From: CAVOGJ01 sp963695405
Lineage (GTDB): Bacteria; Planctomycetota; Planctomycetia; Pirellulales; Pirellulaceae
Direction of reading: 5' to 3'
DNA length: 64,000 nucleotides
Assembly: GCA_963695405.1 (NCBI GenBank)
Contig: CAVOGJ010000014.1
Location: 124,001 to 188,000 of the forward strand
The notes below the pieces were generated by a model, which was given only the letters and a program-made list of their open reading frames with translations, did not search any database and was not told where the DNA came from. The position numbers and the translations under genes were made by a program. Numbering within the stretch: the first letter of the stretch is position 1; the number at the start of each line of letters is the position of its first letter. This document shows, one piece after another, positions 9,049 to 18,423 of the stretch.

Positions 9049-10905
9049 ATGGATCCTTCCCCCCAGATCATTCCAGCACTCTACGCCCGGCAGAAGGCAC
9101 GAGGCGGCTACTTGACGCGCGAAGACAAGGAGGCAGTCGCCCGCGAAACGGGCGCAGCGCCCTATCGCATTCAAGCCTTAGTAACGTTCTTTCCGCACTT
9201 TCGCGAATCACCGCCGCCGCCGGTGCAAGTGAATGTGTGTCGCGATATGAGTTGCCACCTGCGGGGCAGTGCTGCCATGTTGGAACGGTTGGCACATCGG
9301 CTGCGGCCCCACGGAGCGGATGTGAATGTATGCGGCGTCTCCTGCCTCGGCCGCTGTGACCGAGCACCGGCGGCGATGGTCAATGACGACCTGTTTGTGG
9401 CACGCGGTGAAGACGAATTGCACGAGATTGTAGAGAGCTACCTTCGTGACTCGCCGATGACCCCCGATTCGGATGTGGCCCACGTCGCCGGTCGCACCGC
9501 AGATTGGCAGATCAACTGCTATTCAGGACCTGGTGACTATGACGCTGTGCGTGCGTATCTGCGCGATCCCAATCCTTGGCGTTTGTTTGGGATCGCGTCG
9601 GAAGAACGTGGTGCCGCGGAAGTACCCGTCGATGGCATCGCCGGCGCGCTGACGACGGCGGGACTGCTCGGCATGGGTGGTGCGGGAGGCCGTGCCTACC
9701 TCAAATGGCGTGACGTCTACTTGGCAACGGGGGAAGAGAAGTACATCGTTTGCAACGCGGACGAATCAGAACCAGGTACATTTAAGGATCGAGACCTGCT
9801 GCTGGCCTTTCCACATCTAATGATCGAAGGCATGATTCTCGCGGGACTATCGATCGGGGCCCGCCGCGGCTGGGTCTACATTCGGCACGAATATCATGAA
9901 CCGGCCGAGTCGGTAAGGGGTGAGATTGCGCGCACGCGCGAACTGGGGGCTCTCGGTAAAAGTGTGTTCGGATCGGGAAAGTCATTTGAATTGGAGGTGT
10001 TTGTCAGCCCCGGGGGCTATATTTGCGGTGAACAAACAGCACTGATCGAGGCCCTGGAGGACAAAAGGGCCGAACCGCGGAATCGGCCGCCCGAATTGAT
10101 GACCAATGGCTTTCGCAATCAGCCAACCCTGCTGAGCAACGTCGAGACGTTTGCGTGGGTACCGGCCATTCTGCAAAGGCAAGCTGCGCCTCCGCTGGCC
10201 CAACCGGGAGGCTGGTATGCGGCTCAGGGACGCAAGGAAGGACGCTGGGTCGCCGGGCAAGGCGAACGGATGAAAGGACGGCGGCTGTTCTCCATCAGCG
10301 GTGACGTCCAGAGGCCTGGTGTCTACGAGGTCCCGACGGGCATCACACTCGGTGAATTGATCGACGAGTTCGGCCAAGGCATGCGGGATGGATGCCCGCT
10401 GCAGGCCGCCGCGTTGAGCGGCCCTTCGGGGGGACTTCTGCCGCCGCAGCTGCCGACGAGCCAATTGGCAAGTCGCTTTGTCAACAAGTTTGTACCGGGC
10501 GGTGTTTCGTATATTGATTTGCGCGAAATACCGCTCGACATTAACGTCTCCCGAGCCATTGGGATTATGATCGGCGCTGGCATTGTCATCTATGGTCAAG
10601 GTACCGATATCTTGCGTGAGTCACTCGCCTGCAGCCGCTTTTTCCAGCGAGAAACTTGTGGCAAGTGCGTGCCCTGCCGATTGGGATCCAGCAAGATCAC
10701 TGAGATGGGGGAGCGATTGGTGGACCGGCGCATCTCTCCCGATCAGCTCACTGTAATCTCGCACACTGCGAACGAGCTGGCGGATATCATGACCGCCACA
10801 AGTATCTGCGGTCTGGGTCAGGTTGCGAGCAATCCCATCCGCAATCTATTTCGCTTCTTTCCGGAACTTGTTCGCGAAGCGGCCGTGTCCCAGGAGTCTT
10901 GCTGA
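9049..10905 (+). CDS. NuoE-NuoF fusion: NAD(P)H-oxidising diaphorase subunit
   Basis: The N-terminal part (about residues 1-140) is a NuoE-like thioredoxin-fold [2Fe-2S] domain with C64-x4-C69 and C95-x3-C99. The rest is NuoF: an FMN/NADH-binding region with 'GLLGMGGAGGRAYLKW' and 'CNADESEPGTFKDRDLL', 'GGYICGEQTALIEALEG'-like sequence (here 'EALEDKRAEPR'), an SLBB region ('GDVQRPGVYEVPTG'), and a C-terminal [4Fe-4S] site with C537, C540, C543 and C587 ('CGKCVPCRLGS'). The known role of the family is to oxidise NADH (or reduce NAD) through FMN and hand electrons to iron-sulfur centres, as in complex I, HoxFU and bifurcating hydrogenases. ATG 9049 is chosen; TTG 9037 is possible. No other complex I subunits are nearby, so this is an isolated diaphorase module. 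Confidence 0.93.
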   Translation: MDPSPQIIPALYARQKARGGYLTREDKEAVARETGAAPYRIQALVTFFPHFRESPPPPVQVNVCRDMSCHLRGSAAMLERLAHRLRPHGADVNVCGVSCLGRCDRAPAAMVNDDLFVARGEDELHEIVESYLRDSPMTPDSDVAHVAGRTADWQINCYSGPGDYDAVRAYLRDPNPWRLFGIASEERGAAEVPVDGIAGALTTAGLLGMGGAGGRAYLKWRDVYLATGEEKYIVCNADESEPGTFKDRDLLLAFPHLMIEGMILAGLSIGARRGWVYIRHEYHEPAESVRGEIARTRELGALGKSVFGSGKSFELEVFVSPGGYICGEQTALIEALEDKRAEPRNRPPELMTNGFRNQPTLLSNVETFAWVPAILQRQAAPPLAQPGGWYAAQGRKEGRWVAGQGERMKGRRLFSISGDVQRPGVYEVPTGITLGELIDEFGQGMRDGCPLQAAALSGPSGGLLPPQLPTSQLASRFVNKFVPGGVSYIDLREIPLDINVSRAIGIMIGAGIVIYGQGTDILRESLACSRFFQRETCGKCVPCRLGSSKITEMGERLVDRRISPDQLTVISHTANELADIMTATSICGLGQVASNPIRNLFRFFPELVREAAVSQESC

Positions 10906-13379
10906 TGTCTGACTCGGACGCACGACCGATCGTATTTCCGGCCGACGAGGGGGGGGTCGCCTTTGAAGCCGAAGGACTCTTCGCCCGCGACATGCACGGG
11001 CAATTGATTCGTGTCGAAAAAGCTACCGCCGGCGATTTTGATATCGAAGTGTCCCTTACGATTGACGGCCGCGACGTGGTTGTACCTAAGGCGGTTCCAT
11101 TGACCGATAGCCAGGGCAACATCATACGTAATCGCCAGGGTCAGCCGACTCCCCGTTTCACGACCATCATTGACGCGGCCCGCCGCGAGTTTGTCATCGC
11201 GCCGGGGGATCAGAATCCGATCCCCACGTTGTGTCATCAAGAGCATTTGCCACCTGTGGGCGTGTGCCGTGTGTGTGTTGTCGAGGCCACGGAGAACTCG
11301 AAGTACGGCCGTCGCACGGAATTGGTACCCGCCTGCGTACAGCGTGTCTCGGACGGCATGGAGGTTCACACGCTTGAAAGTCGTGCCGACACGGCCGCCG
11401 CGGGACGCGTGCTGGCGGCGGCCGGCATTCTGGTCGACTTGCTTTGCACCGATCACTTACCTCGCCAGGCAAACGGTGATTTTGCCGATCCTGCGACGGC
11501 AGGCATGGGCAACGAACTGGCGGCACTTGCCAATCGCTTGGGAATAACGCGCAGTCGATTCGGCGAAGCGATTCCGCCAATGTCTGCCAAGGGGCGGGAC
11601 GATACGGGAAAAATTATTTCCGTCGATCACGATCAGTGCATTCTCTGCGACCGCTGTAGTCGGGGATGCAACTGGCTGAAAAATAATCGCATCATTGGAC
11701 GGGCCGACAAGGGGTACGCGGCCGTCATCTCCTTTGACTTTGGCGAAGGGATGGGAGCCAGCGAGTGCGTCTCGTGCGGCGAGTGTGCGACCAGCTGCCC
11801 GACCGGCGCATTGGAGTTCAAACTGGAGTTCATTGAACTGCAGAGACAGCAGGTCGCCGACGACATCCAGCATGATTCGCAACGTGCGATCAGTGACGAC
11901 GAGTTCGTACGGCCTGAGGAGCTGAAACGCATTCCGCTTTTCTCCGGAATTCCATACAAGTTCCTGCAGTTTAACGCCAGCTCGGTGATTCGTCGTCGTC
12001 TGCAGGCAGGAGAGGTGCTGTGCCGCGAGGGGGATTATGGGGCATCGGCCTTCATCATGCTGCGAGGACGATTTCAAGTATTTATCGGTGGCACGGGCGG
12101 CGCCGTGCGGACGGCCAAGGCTGAGGGAATCTGGGGTTGGTTTAGCGGACTGCGAACGTTCGTCCAGCCGCAACAGGGGCGCGCCACGCTCTCCGACATG
12201 GGGGCGGCCACGCTGGGGCAGGGAGAATCCATTGAGCGAGGTCCGGAGGATGTCATTATCGGCGAGATGTCCTGCCTCAATCGCTATCCGCGCTCCGCCA
12301 CCGTTGTGGCCAAGGAGGATGCCGAGGTGCTGGAAATCCGCCGGAACGTGCTCCATATGCTGCAGCGGAACGAAGCGAGTCGCGAAATCCTCAACCAAGC
12401 CTATCGAAAGTACGCGATCGTTGGCCAGCTGCGGGGCCTGAAGATCTTCGAATCGCTCGACGACGAGGCGAAGGATGCGGCAGCCGCGTTTCTGCAAGGG
12501 AAAGCCGATATTGTGTTCGTCGAGCCGAAACAGACGATCATCGCCGAGGGGGACCGAGCCGAGGCCTTCTACATCACAAAACTCGGCTTTGTGAAGATCG
12601 CTCAATCCTACGGTCGGGGAGATCGGGTGCTCGATTACCTGGGGCCCGGACGCTACTTTGGTGAGATTGGTCTGCTGTCACGATTGAATCTGCTGGCCGA
12701 GGCATCGATCGGCGGGCGGGCCACGGCGACTTGTTCGGCACTCGATCACGTCGAACTGATACGGATTCGCCTGGATGACTTTGAAGCCCTGGTGCGGGAG
12801 TTTCCCGCTGTGCAACGGGCACTTCAGGTTCGTGCGGATCAATTGCTGACCCGTGATCGAGAAGCCACCGCGCGACTGGCACGGACGGCTGTCGACGATG
12901 CGCTCGAGCAAGGTTTGTATGGTGCCAACAATCTGCTGGTTCTCGACCTGGAACGCTGCACGCGGTGCGATGAGTGTACCAAGGCCTGTGCAGATACGCA
13001 TGACGGTGTGACACGACTAGTGCGGGAAGGACTGCGGTTCGAGCACTTCCTGGTGGCCAGCGCCTGCCGATCGTGCATGGATCCTTACTGCCTGGTGGGC
13101 TGTCCGGTGGATGCGATTCATCGCGAAGGCACCACGTTGCAGATTCAGATTGAAGACTACTGTATTGGTTGCGGGCTGTGCGCCCAAAATTGTCCTTACG
13201 GGAACATCAATATGCAGGACATCGGATCGGTCGGTCGTACAAGTGGACCAGAGCGGCGAGCAACGACCTGTGATTTGTGTCAAAGCCTGGACGGCAAACC
13301 GAGCTGCGTGTACGCCTGCCCGCACGATGCGGCCTTTCGCATGACCGGCGAGGAGTTTCTCCGCCGTGTCCAGGCGTAG
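10905..13379 (+). CDS. NuoG-N-like / double cNMP-binding / four-[4Fe-4S] ferredoxin fusion protein
   Basis: The start is ATG 10905, overlapping the previous stop (TGATG), with AGGAG 8 bases upstream. Residues 1-300 resemble the N-terminus of NuoG/HoxU: a [2Fe-2S] set at C110, C121, C124, C144 and two [4Fe-4S] sets at C245/248/251/255 and C288/291/294/298. At the place of the His/Cys3 cluster only 'CTDHLPRQANGD' remains, so that cluster appears lost. Two cyclic-nucleotide-binding (CRP-like) domains follow at about 343-500 and 510-650; both keep the phosphate-cassette pattern ('GEMSCLNRYPRSATV' and 'FGEIGLLSR...GRATATC'). Domain 1 has an extra loop of about 50 residues. Residues 685-805 form a DmsB/HybA-like ferredoxin with four CxxCxxCxxxC-type sets (from C685, C721, C753 and C789). 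It probably takes electrons from the NuoEF fusion. Regulation by a nucleotide is inference. Confidence 0.92.
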   Translation: MSDSDARPIVFPADEGGVAFEAEGLFARDMHGQLIRVEKATAGDFDIEVSLTIDGRDVVVPKAVPLTDSQGNIIRNRQGQPTPRFTTIIDAARREFVIAPGDQNPIPTLCHQEHLPPVGVCRVCVVEATENSKYGRRTELVPACVQRVSDGMEVHTLESRADTAAAGRVLAAAGILVDLLCTDHLPRQANGDFADPATAGMGNELAALANRLGITRSRFGEAIPPMSAKGRDDTGKIISVDHDQCILCDRCSRGCNWLKNNRIIGRADKGYAAVISFDFGEGMGASECVSCGECATSCPTGALEFKLEFIELQRQQVADDIQHDSQRAISDDEFVRPEELKRIPLFSGIPYKFLQFNASSVIRRRLQAGEVLCREGDYGASAFIMLRGRFQVFIGGTGGAVRTAKAEGIWGWFSGLRTFVQPQQGRATLSDMGAATLGQGESIERGPEDVIIGEMSCLNRYPRSATVVAKEDAEVLEIRRNVLHMLQRNEASREILNQAYRKYAIVGQLRGLKIFESLDDEAKDAAAAFLQGKADIVFVEPKQTIIAEGDRAEAFYITKLGFVKIAQSYGRGDRVLDYLGPGRYFGEIGLLSRLNLLAEASIGGRATATCSALDHVELIRIRLDDFEALVREFPAVQRALQVRADQLLTRDREATARLARTAVDDALEQGLYGANNLLVLDLERCTRCDECTKACADTHDGVTRLVREGLRFEHFLVASACRSCMDPYCLVGCPVDAIHREGTTLQIQIEDYCIGCGLCAQNCPYGNINMQDIGSVGRTSGPERRATTCDLCQSLDGKPSCVYACPHDAAFRMTGEEFLRRVQA

Positions 13380-13460
13380 GCTGCGAGCTGGTCCTAAGTT
13401 TCGCTATGGATCGGTGAAAGAATGCCGCTTGGTCTCCGGCAAGCCGCCGATACCTCATCG

Positions 13461-14185
13461 CTATTTTCTACCGATGAATTCGTAGTAAGGCGTGCGAACG
13501 AGAGGTAGGTAAGGGATCTTGGCCCGTTGTTCGTGTAAATACTGTGTGCGAAATTTCCGCTGCAGATACGGCAGATGGTCGGCCGACGGAAAGACATTGT
13601 CCATGCCGAACCACGTCGGCCAGCCGCGCGCGTCAACCATCCGTGGTGGGCATGATCTTCCGCCGGGTGCTTACGGGAAACGTAAAAGTCGACGACGCCG
13701 ATCTGGCCTCCATCGCGGAGCATCTCGTAGGCATTGTCGATGGCCGCGAACCAGTCGGGGATCATCGTCAGGGAGTACGAGAAGGTAACGACATCCGCCA
13801 CTTCGATTGCTGGCCGAAACTTTGTCGCATCGGCCTCGACGGCCTCCACATTGGTCCAGCCTCGTTCGGCAGCCCGCTGTCGTGCTACCGCGAGCAACGA
13901 ACCCGCCAGATCGACAACATAAACTTTTGAGAGTCGTCTGATACGGTCCTCGAGGAACTCCAAGTTCGCCCCCGTGCCACCGCCCATTTCGACCCACACC
14001 CCGTTTTCCGGAACGTCGATCCGCGCGTACAACTCACGGCGACCTTGCAGCAGTCGCTTGCGAAACGAGTCGTACGCCTCTGCCTGCCCGGCGTAGAAAC
14101 TCTCCATCCGATCGGCATGATCCTTGCCTCGAATCGGTTTGAACGCGAGATGGTAGAGGACCTTGAGATCCGAAGCGATGCTCAT
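13461..14185 (-). CDS. btaB: BtaB-like S-adenosylmethionine methyltransferase, betaine lipid synthesis (one frameshift)
   Basis: BtaB trimethylates diacylglyceryl-homoserine to the phosphorus-free betaine lipid DGTS. The start ATG at 14185 opens 'MSIASDLKVLYHLAFKP', typical of the family. The SAM motif is 'VWVEMGGGTGANLEF', and 'VVTFSYSLTMIPDW' and 'GVVDFYVSRKHP' follow. Near 13625-13638 the frame is lost. Reading one frame over restores the expected end: 'WPTWFGMDNVFPSADHLPY' ... 'VRTPYYEFIGRK' with a stop at 13461. Restoring one missing base (or removing two) in the GC-alternating run repairs the gene. Without correction the frame runs to 13394 with a nonsense tail. The gene starts 20 bases after btaA on the same strand, as in known bta operons. 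Confidence 0.8.
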
Positions 14186-14205
14186 GATGACCTGGGGTGA
14201 ATGAA

Positions 14206-15394
14206 TCAAGCCGCCAGATCGGCGATGTAGAAACTTCCATACGTGTGGACGCGGTCTCGCGCGTGCAGCTCGTGAGCCAGCTCCGTGTTGTAAGTAAGTA
14301 ATTCGCTCAGCGGGCCCAGTCGCCCTTCGCGCGTGACGTGCACCCGATCGACGAAGTCGGTGCTCAATCCGCCGCTCCTCCACAAGATGCGGGCGCCGCC
14401 GGTGGCCCGTTCCAGAATGGCCTGCCACTCTGATTCCAGCAGCGGGAAGCGGTGTGTTGACAACCAGTCCATATGGTCGAGCAGGACAAAGCGAGAAAAG
14501 TCGACATCGGTGGAGCGGAGGAAACCCTCGACCGAATTGGTGTGGACGTGGACGCGATCCGCGAGGCCCTGCTTCAAGGCGGCGAAATTCTCCTCTTGCA
14601 GGTACTCCGGGCAACACTGCCGCGTGTAGCGACCGGTGATGTAGACTCGCCAGAAGTAATTATCCTGGATTGGCAAGCGCAAAAACCGATTCGACGCAGT
14701 CCTGCACAAACTGCACAATGCCGCCCTCGTAATCCTTTTCGACTTGTTGCCGCTGGGCCCGCGGAACTCCAACCAGCGATAACGTTGTGTCTCTTCCCAT
14801 GGCGAAACGCATGGGACGACTCCAGAAGCGGTCCCTCAATTCGTTGTCGTAAATCGACCGTTGCTCTTCCAGCGATTTAGCATCCAGCAATTCGTTCACC
14901 ACGTCCCGCGCGTGAATCACCCGATCGATATAGAGATTGATCAGTCGAGCGAAATTGCCGGAAGTGCCGCGAAAGTAAAATGGACGGCGGGAATTGTCGA
15001 AGAACTTGATCCAGCGGTCCCAATAGGCTTGCGACCAGGAACTGAGCGACGACCGCAATTCGCCTTCATACAAACGGCGGACACCAGGCAGGCGCCCATG
15101 ACCGAAGAGTTGAAAGAAGTCGTCGAATTCCAGGTGTCGGATACCGGCCAGCTTTAGCTCGAGCAACGCATTCTGGCGGGGATTCATGTCGACCGCGTGC
15201 ACCGACCCCGGTGCCTGCAAGGCATAATCAAGCGCATTGCAGCCGGCGGACGTGATGACCAGCACGTGATCCGCTGGCGACAGTTGCATCGCCTGTCGAT
15301 CGAGACGCGGATCCTCCCAGCAGGTGTTGTAGACCAAGTTATTGCCGTGGACCAAATTAAATACACGACCGCTAATCCAATGGTTGAGGGGCAT
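14206..15394 (-). CDS. btaA: BtaA-like S-adenosylmethionine:diacylglycerol 3-amino-3-carboxypropyltransferase (one frameshift)
   Basis: BtaA moves the aminocarboxypropyl group of SAM to diacylglycerol, the first step of betaine lipid synthesis. ATG 15394 gives 'MPLNHWISGRVFNLVHGNN' followed by 'LVYNTCWEDPRLD' and the SAM-site region 'VLVITSAGCNALDY' with 'VHAVDMNPRQNALLELK', all characteristic. The frame ends early just past 14681. The second half continues one frame over as 'LPIQDNYFWRVYITGRY', 'CCPEYLQEENF', 'RFVLLDHMDWL' and 'GARILWRSGG' to the stop at 14206. Removing one base from a run of five identical bases at 14681-14685 (A on the plus strand) rejoins the two halves exactly, which points to a homopolymer indel. 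Confidence 0.82.
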
Positions 15395-15712
15395 TTTCGC
15401 CTCCGTCACTTCCACGCGTCGAGCCGACCCGTTCCGACCAGCCGTCCTCTTCGCGCTAAGCCAGCATTTTATCGGGCGGGCCCTCCCGGGGACAACCAGC
15501 GATCCGGCGAAAACGGCGTCCCAGGCGGCTCGACGTGTCAAGCTGCGCCGTGGATCGGGTGCGGAGTCTGTAAAAATCGTGGGAAAATTCGGTGCACCCG
15601 CGGTCAGGTGCGACTGGAAACGTGAATGTCAGTCCTCCGTTGGTGGTTACAAACGGCCGGCCGGTTAGAATACCTCGGCACAAGTCGCTTTTCCCCATGA
15701 GACACCCGCCTG
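15395..15712. other. Intergenic region between btaA and lipA (divergent)
   Basis: About 318 bases separate the divergent starts of btaA and lipA. Promoters for both must lie here, but no convincing -35/-10 pair, riboswitch or short gene stands out. The open frames in this stretch have no family-like sequence. Confidence 0.5.
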
Positions 15713-16657
15713 ATGAGCAATTCCGTATTCCCTGACCTGCCGATCATTGACGGATCCGGACCATCCTCCGCCGGAGGTACCGAACGACTCGGCAGCGATA
15801 GCCGTCGGCGGTTACCAGAGTGGCTCAGACGCCAAGTGCCGGCAGGCAATGCCAATCACTTTACGGCGAATTTGCTGGAAGAATTGCGGCTGGAAACGGT
15901 ATGTGATAACGCGCGGTGCCCCAATCGCATGGAGTGCTACTCGCAAAAAACAGCGACGTTCATGGTGCTCGGGAACGTGTGTACCCGGCCATGCGGATTT
16001 TGTTCCGTTCATCGTGGCAAGCCGGACCGAGTGGAAGCGGATGAACCGGCCAGGGTGGCCGAGGCAGCTCGGCGGTTGGGATTAAAGCATGTCGTCATCA
16101 CTTCCGTGACGCGAGATGATCTGGCAGATGGTGGGGCGGAGCATTTTTATGAATGTGTCCTGGCAGTGCGGGCTGCGACGGAGGCCTCGATCGAAGTCCT
16201 CACTCCTGATTTTGTCCGCTGCCGTTGGGCGCTCGATCGTGTGGTGCAATCGGCTCCCGAGGTCTTTAATCATAATACGGAAACCGTACCCCGGCTTTAT
16301 GGGCGAGTCCGAGGACCACGCTCGGATTATCGCTGGACGCTGGAGATGCTACGGCGTGTGAAGCGTCTGAATTCGGCCGTGAAGACGAAAAGCGGCCTGA
16401 TGCTGGGTCTGGGCGAGACGCGAGATGAGTTGCTCGATGTTCTCGCCGACTTGCGCGACGCGGGGTGTGACTTCCTCACGCTGGGGCAATATCTGCAGCC
16501 CGCCGTGGACAAGTATCTGCCGGTGATTCGTTATGTGCCCCCGGACGAGTTTGCCGAGCTGGGACGCATGGCGAAACAGATGGGATTTCTCAAGGTGGCC
16601 AGCGGACCCTTTGTCAGAAGTAGTTATCACGCTCGCGAGATGGCCGAAATGTACTAG
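15713..16657 (+). CDS. lipA: Lipoyl synthase
   Basis: This radical-SAM enzyme inserts two sulfur atoms into octanoyl groups on lipoyl domains to make lipoate. The sacrificial auxiliary cluster motif 'CDNARCPNRMEC' (C-x4-C-x5-C) and the radical-SAM motif 'CTRPCGFCSV' (C-x3-C-x2-C) are both intact, and the C-terminal 'RSSYHA' motif carries the auxiliary-cluster Ser. Its 314 residues are normal for the family. 'VFNHNTETVPRLY' and 'GLMLGLGET' are typical. Start ATG 15713; the alternatives are downstream of conserved sequence. A small inverted repeat (16661-16679) lies at the end, facing the convergent S1-domain gene. No lipB is seen in the window. Confidence 0.96.
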   Translation: MSNSVFPDLPIIDGSGPSSAGGTERLGSDSRRRLPEWLRRQVPAGNANHFTANLLEELRLETVCDNARCPNRMECYSQKTATFMVLGNVCTRPCGFCSVHRGKPDRVEADEPARVAEAARRLGLKHVVITSVTRDDLADGGAEHFYECVLAVRAATEASIEVLTPDFVRCRWALDRVVQSAPEVFNHNTETVPRLYGRVRGPRSDYRWTLEMLRRVKRLNSAVKTKSGLMLGLGETRDELLDVLADLRDAGCDFLTLGQYLQPAVDKYLPVIRYVPPDEFAELGRMAKQMGFLKVASGPFVRSSYHAREMAEMY

Positions 16658-16674
16658 GTCGGTAGCGGCAGAGG

Positions 16675-18270
16675 CTACCACTGCAGGCCAAATTGCTCGC
16701 CCCCCGTCTTGCGGTTCGTGCCCCCACGCAACTCGCCCTGGTGCTTTTTCTTCACGACGCTCTCTCGCGGTGGCTCGTCCGGTTCATCATCATCCTTCCC
16801 ATCCGATACGGGGATCGGCGCGGCAAGGGCTGCCTTGATCGAGAGACTCATGCGCTGATTCTCGGGGTCGACCGAAAGTATCTTAACGGTGACGTCGTCC
16901 CCCACGTTGACCACGTTGCTCACACGGACTACGCGATGATGAGCCAGTTCGGAAATGTGCACCAGCCCTTCGACGCCCGGTTCGAGACGCACGAACGCTC
17001 CGAAATCGGCAATCTTCGAGACAACGCCCGTGGCGACCGTATTCTCTACGTACTTCTGTGCGGCCTTTTCCCAAGGATGCTCTACCAGGTCCCGGAGCGA
17101 GAGTCCGATACGACCGTTGGCGGGATCGATCTTCTCGACCTTTACTTTAACCTTTTGCCCCTCCTCGACGACTTCGCTAGGGTGCTGTACGCGATCCCAG
17201 CTGAGCTTGCTCACATGAATCAGCCCATCGACTCCGCCAATGTCGACGAATGCTCCGAAGTCCATGATTTTGCGGACGACGCCGTCTCGAATCTGTCCTT
17301 CCGCCAGGGCTTCCATCAATTTTTCCTTCGCCTCGGCCCTCTCGCGCTCGAGCATGGCGCGTCGACTGAGCACCAGATTGCCTCGAGATGGATTGGCTTC
17401 GGTGACCACGCAGGCCATCTTCTGACCAACGAATTCCTCCAGATCTTCGACGCGGTACATGGTGACTTGACTGATCGGGATGAAACCGCGGATGCGCTGC
17501 ACCTCGCATTCCAAGCCACCCGTATTGTGCCCGGTAATGAGCGCCTCGACGATGACTCCTTCGCCCAGGTCGGACCAGTCGTGTACTTCGGCCGAAGCTC
17601 CAGGTACCGAGACCTCGTACAATCCTTCCTCGGCGTTGAAGCGATTGACCACCACCTCCATGATTGTGCCGGGTTCAGGTGGCGTGGCGAATTGCCGCAG
17701 TGAGGCGACCCCTTCGTAGTGACCGGGTAGGGTGAAGAAAACATCCTCGCGGTGGATCTTCACGACGGCCGATCGGTAACGCTTATCGATCTCCGGCTCG
17801 CTCGTCGCGTCGGGCTGGTTCGCGGTTCCCGCGAGCAATTCGTCGATCGAAACGCCGCCCAGCGCGTCGTCAATTTCCCTCTGCAAGTCATCCGACATGC
17901 GGCGGGGACGGGGTGGCGGATATTGGGGTTTTGTTGCCGCCGGTGGCGGGCTGGCTGGTGCCGCGGGTGATTGCATGACGACGGCCGACTCTTCGCAAGC
18001 GGACGGCGTCTCGTCATCGTGAGCGGGTTCCGCAATCGTCGCTCGCTCCGCCGGTTCGCCAGATCGAGCCGGCTGGGCGGATTTCGCATCCTGCCTATCC
18101 CGCGGTATCCGGCTCGGGTCCGGTTTGTCTTCCGGAATCGGAGGCATTTCCTTTTCCGCAGGGGGAATGATTTCGTGTCCTGGTCGTTGCGACCCGATCT
18201 TGAGTACTCGCCGCTGGGGGCCTTCGCCAGAACCGGAAGGCGTGGGAGATTGTTCTGGATCGCTACTCAT
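16675..18270 (-). CDS. S1 RNA-binding domain protein (ribosomal protein S1-like)
   Basis: The N-terminal 150 residues are low-complexity, rich in Pro, Ala and acidic residues, and probably disordered. Four S1-type OB-fold repeats follow, about from residue 155 to 500. The last two are the most typical: 'GVVRKIMDFGAFVDIGGVDG' / 'LIHVSKLSW' and 'GVVSKIADFGAFV' / 'GVEGLVHISELA'. The tail is charged ('VVKKKHQGELRGGTNRK'). Such proteins bind mRNA during initiation or act as general RNA-binding factors. With four rather than six repeats it is shorter than E. coli S1. Start ATG 18270 ('MSSDPEQ'); ATG 18291 is possible. Convergent with lipA. Confidence 0.88.
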   Translation of the reverse strand: MSSDPEQSPTPSGSGEGPQRRVLKIGSQRPGHEIIPPAEKEMPPIPEDKPDPSRIPRDRQDAKSAQPARSGEPAERATIAEPAHDDETPSACEESAVVMQSPAAPASPPPAATKPQYPPPRPRRMSDDLQREIDDALGGVSIDELLAGTANQPDATSEPEIDKRYRSAVVKIHREDVFFTLPGHYEGVASLRQFATPPEPGTIMEVVVNRFNAEEGLYEVSVPGASAEVHDWSDLGEGVIVEALITGHNTGGLECEVQRIRGFIPISQVTMYRVEDLEEFVGQKMACVVTEANPSRGNLVLSRRAMLERERAEAKEKLMEALAEGQIRDGVVRKIMDFGAFVDIGGVDGLIHVSKLSWDRVQHPSEVVEEGQKVKVKVEKIDPANGRIGLSLRDLVEHPWEKAAQKYVENTVATGVVSKIADFGAFVRLEPGVEGLVHISELAHHRVVRVSNVVNVGDDVTVKILSVDPENQRMSLSIKAALAAPIPVSDGKDDDEPDEPPRESVVKKKHQGELRGGTNRKTGGEQFGLQW

Positions 18271-18423
18271 ATCAGCACCTCTGCAAAACATGGAAAAGGC
18301 TGGATGCGCAGTTTAACACTCGCGGCTTGATGGCGGTAGACTTTCGCACGGGTCGGCTCGAGCCGTCCGTTTCGTCGGATATCGGGTACTTCGCATTTGG
18401 CATCACGCCAGGAAAGGACGAAT

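Noticed and set aside
13394..14617. Single 407-codon minus-strand gene
   Set aside because: Its first 144 codons are btaA sequence in the wrong frame and its tail is btaB sequence in the wrong frame; only the middle is real.
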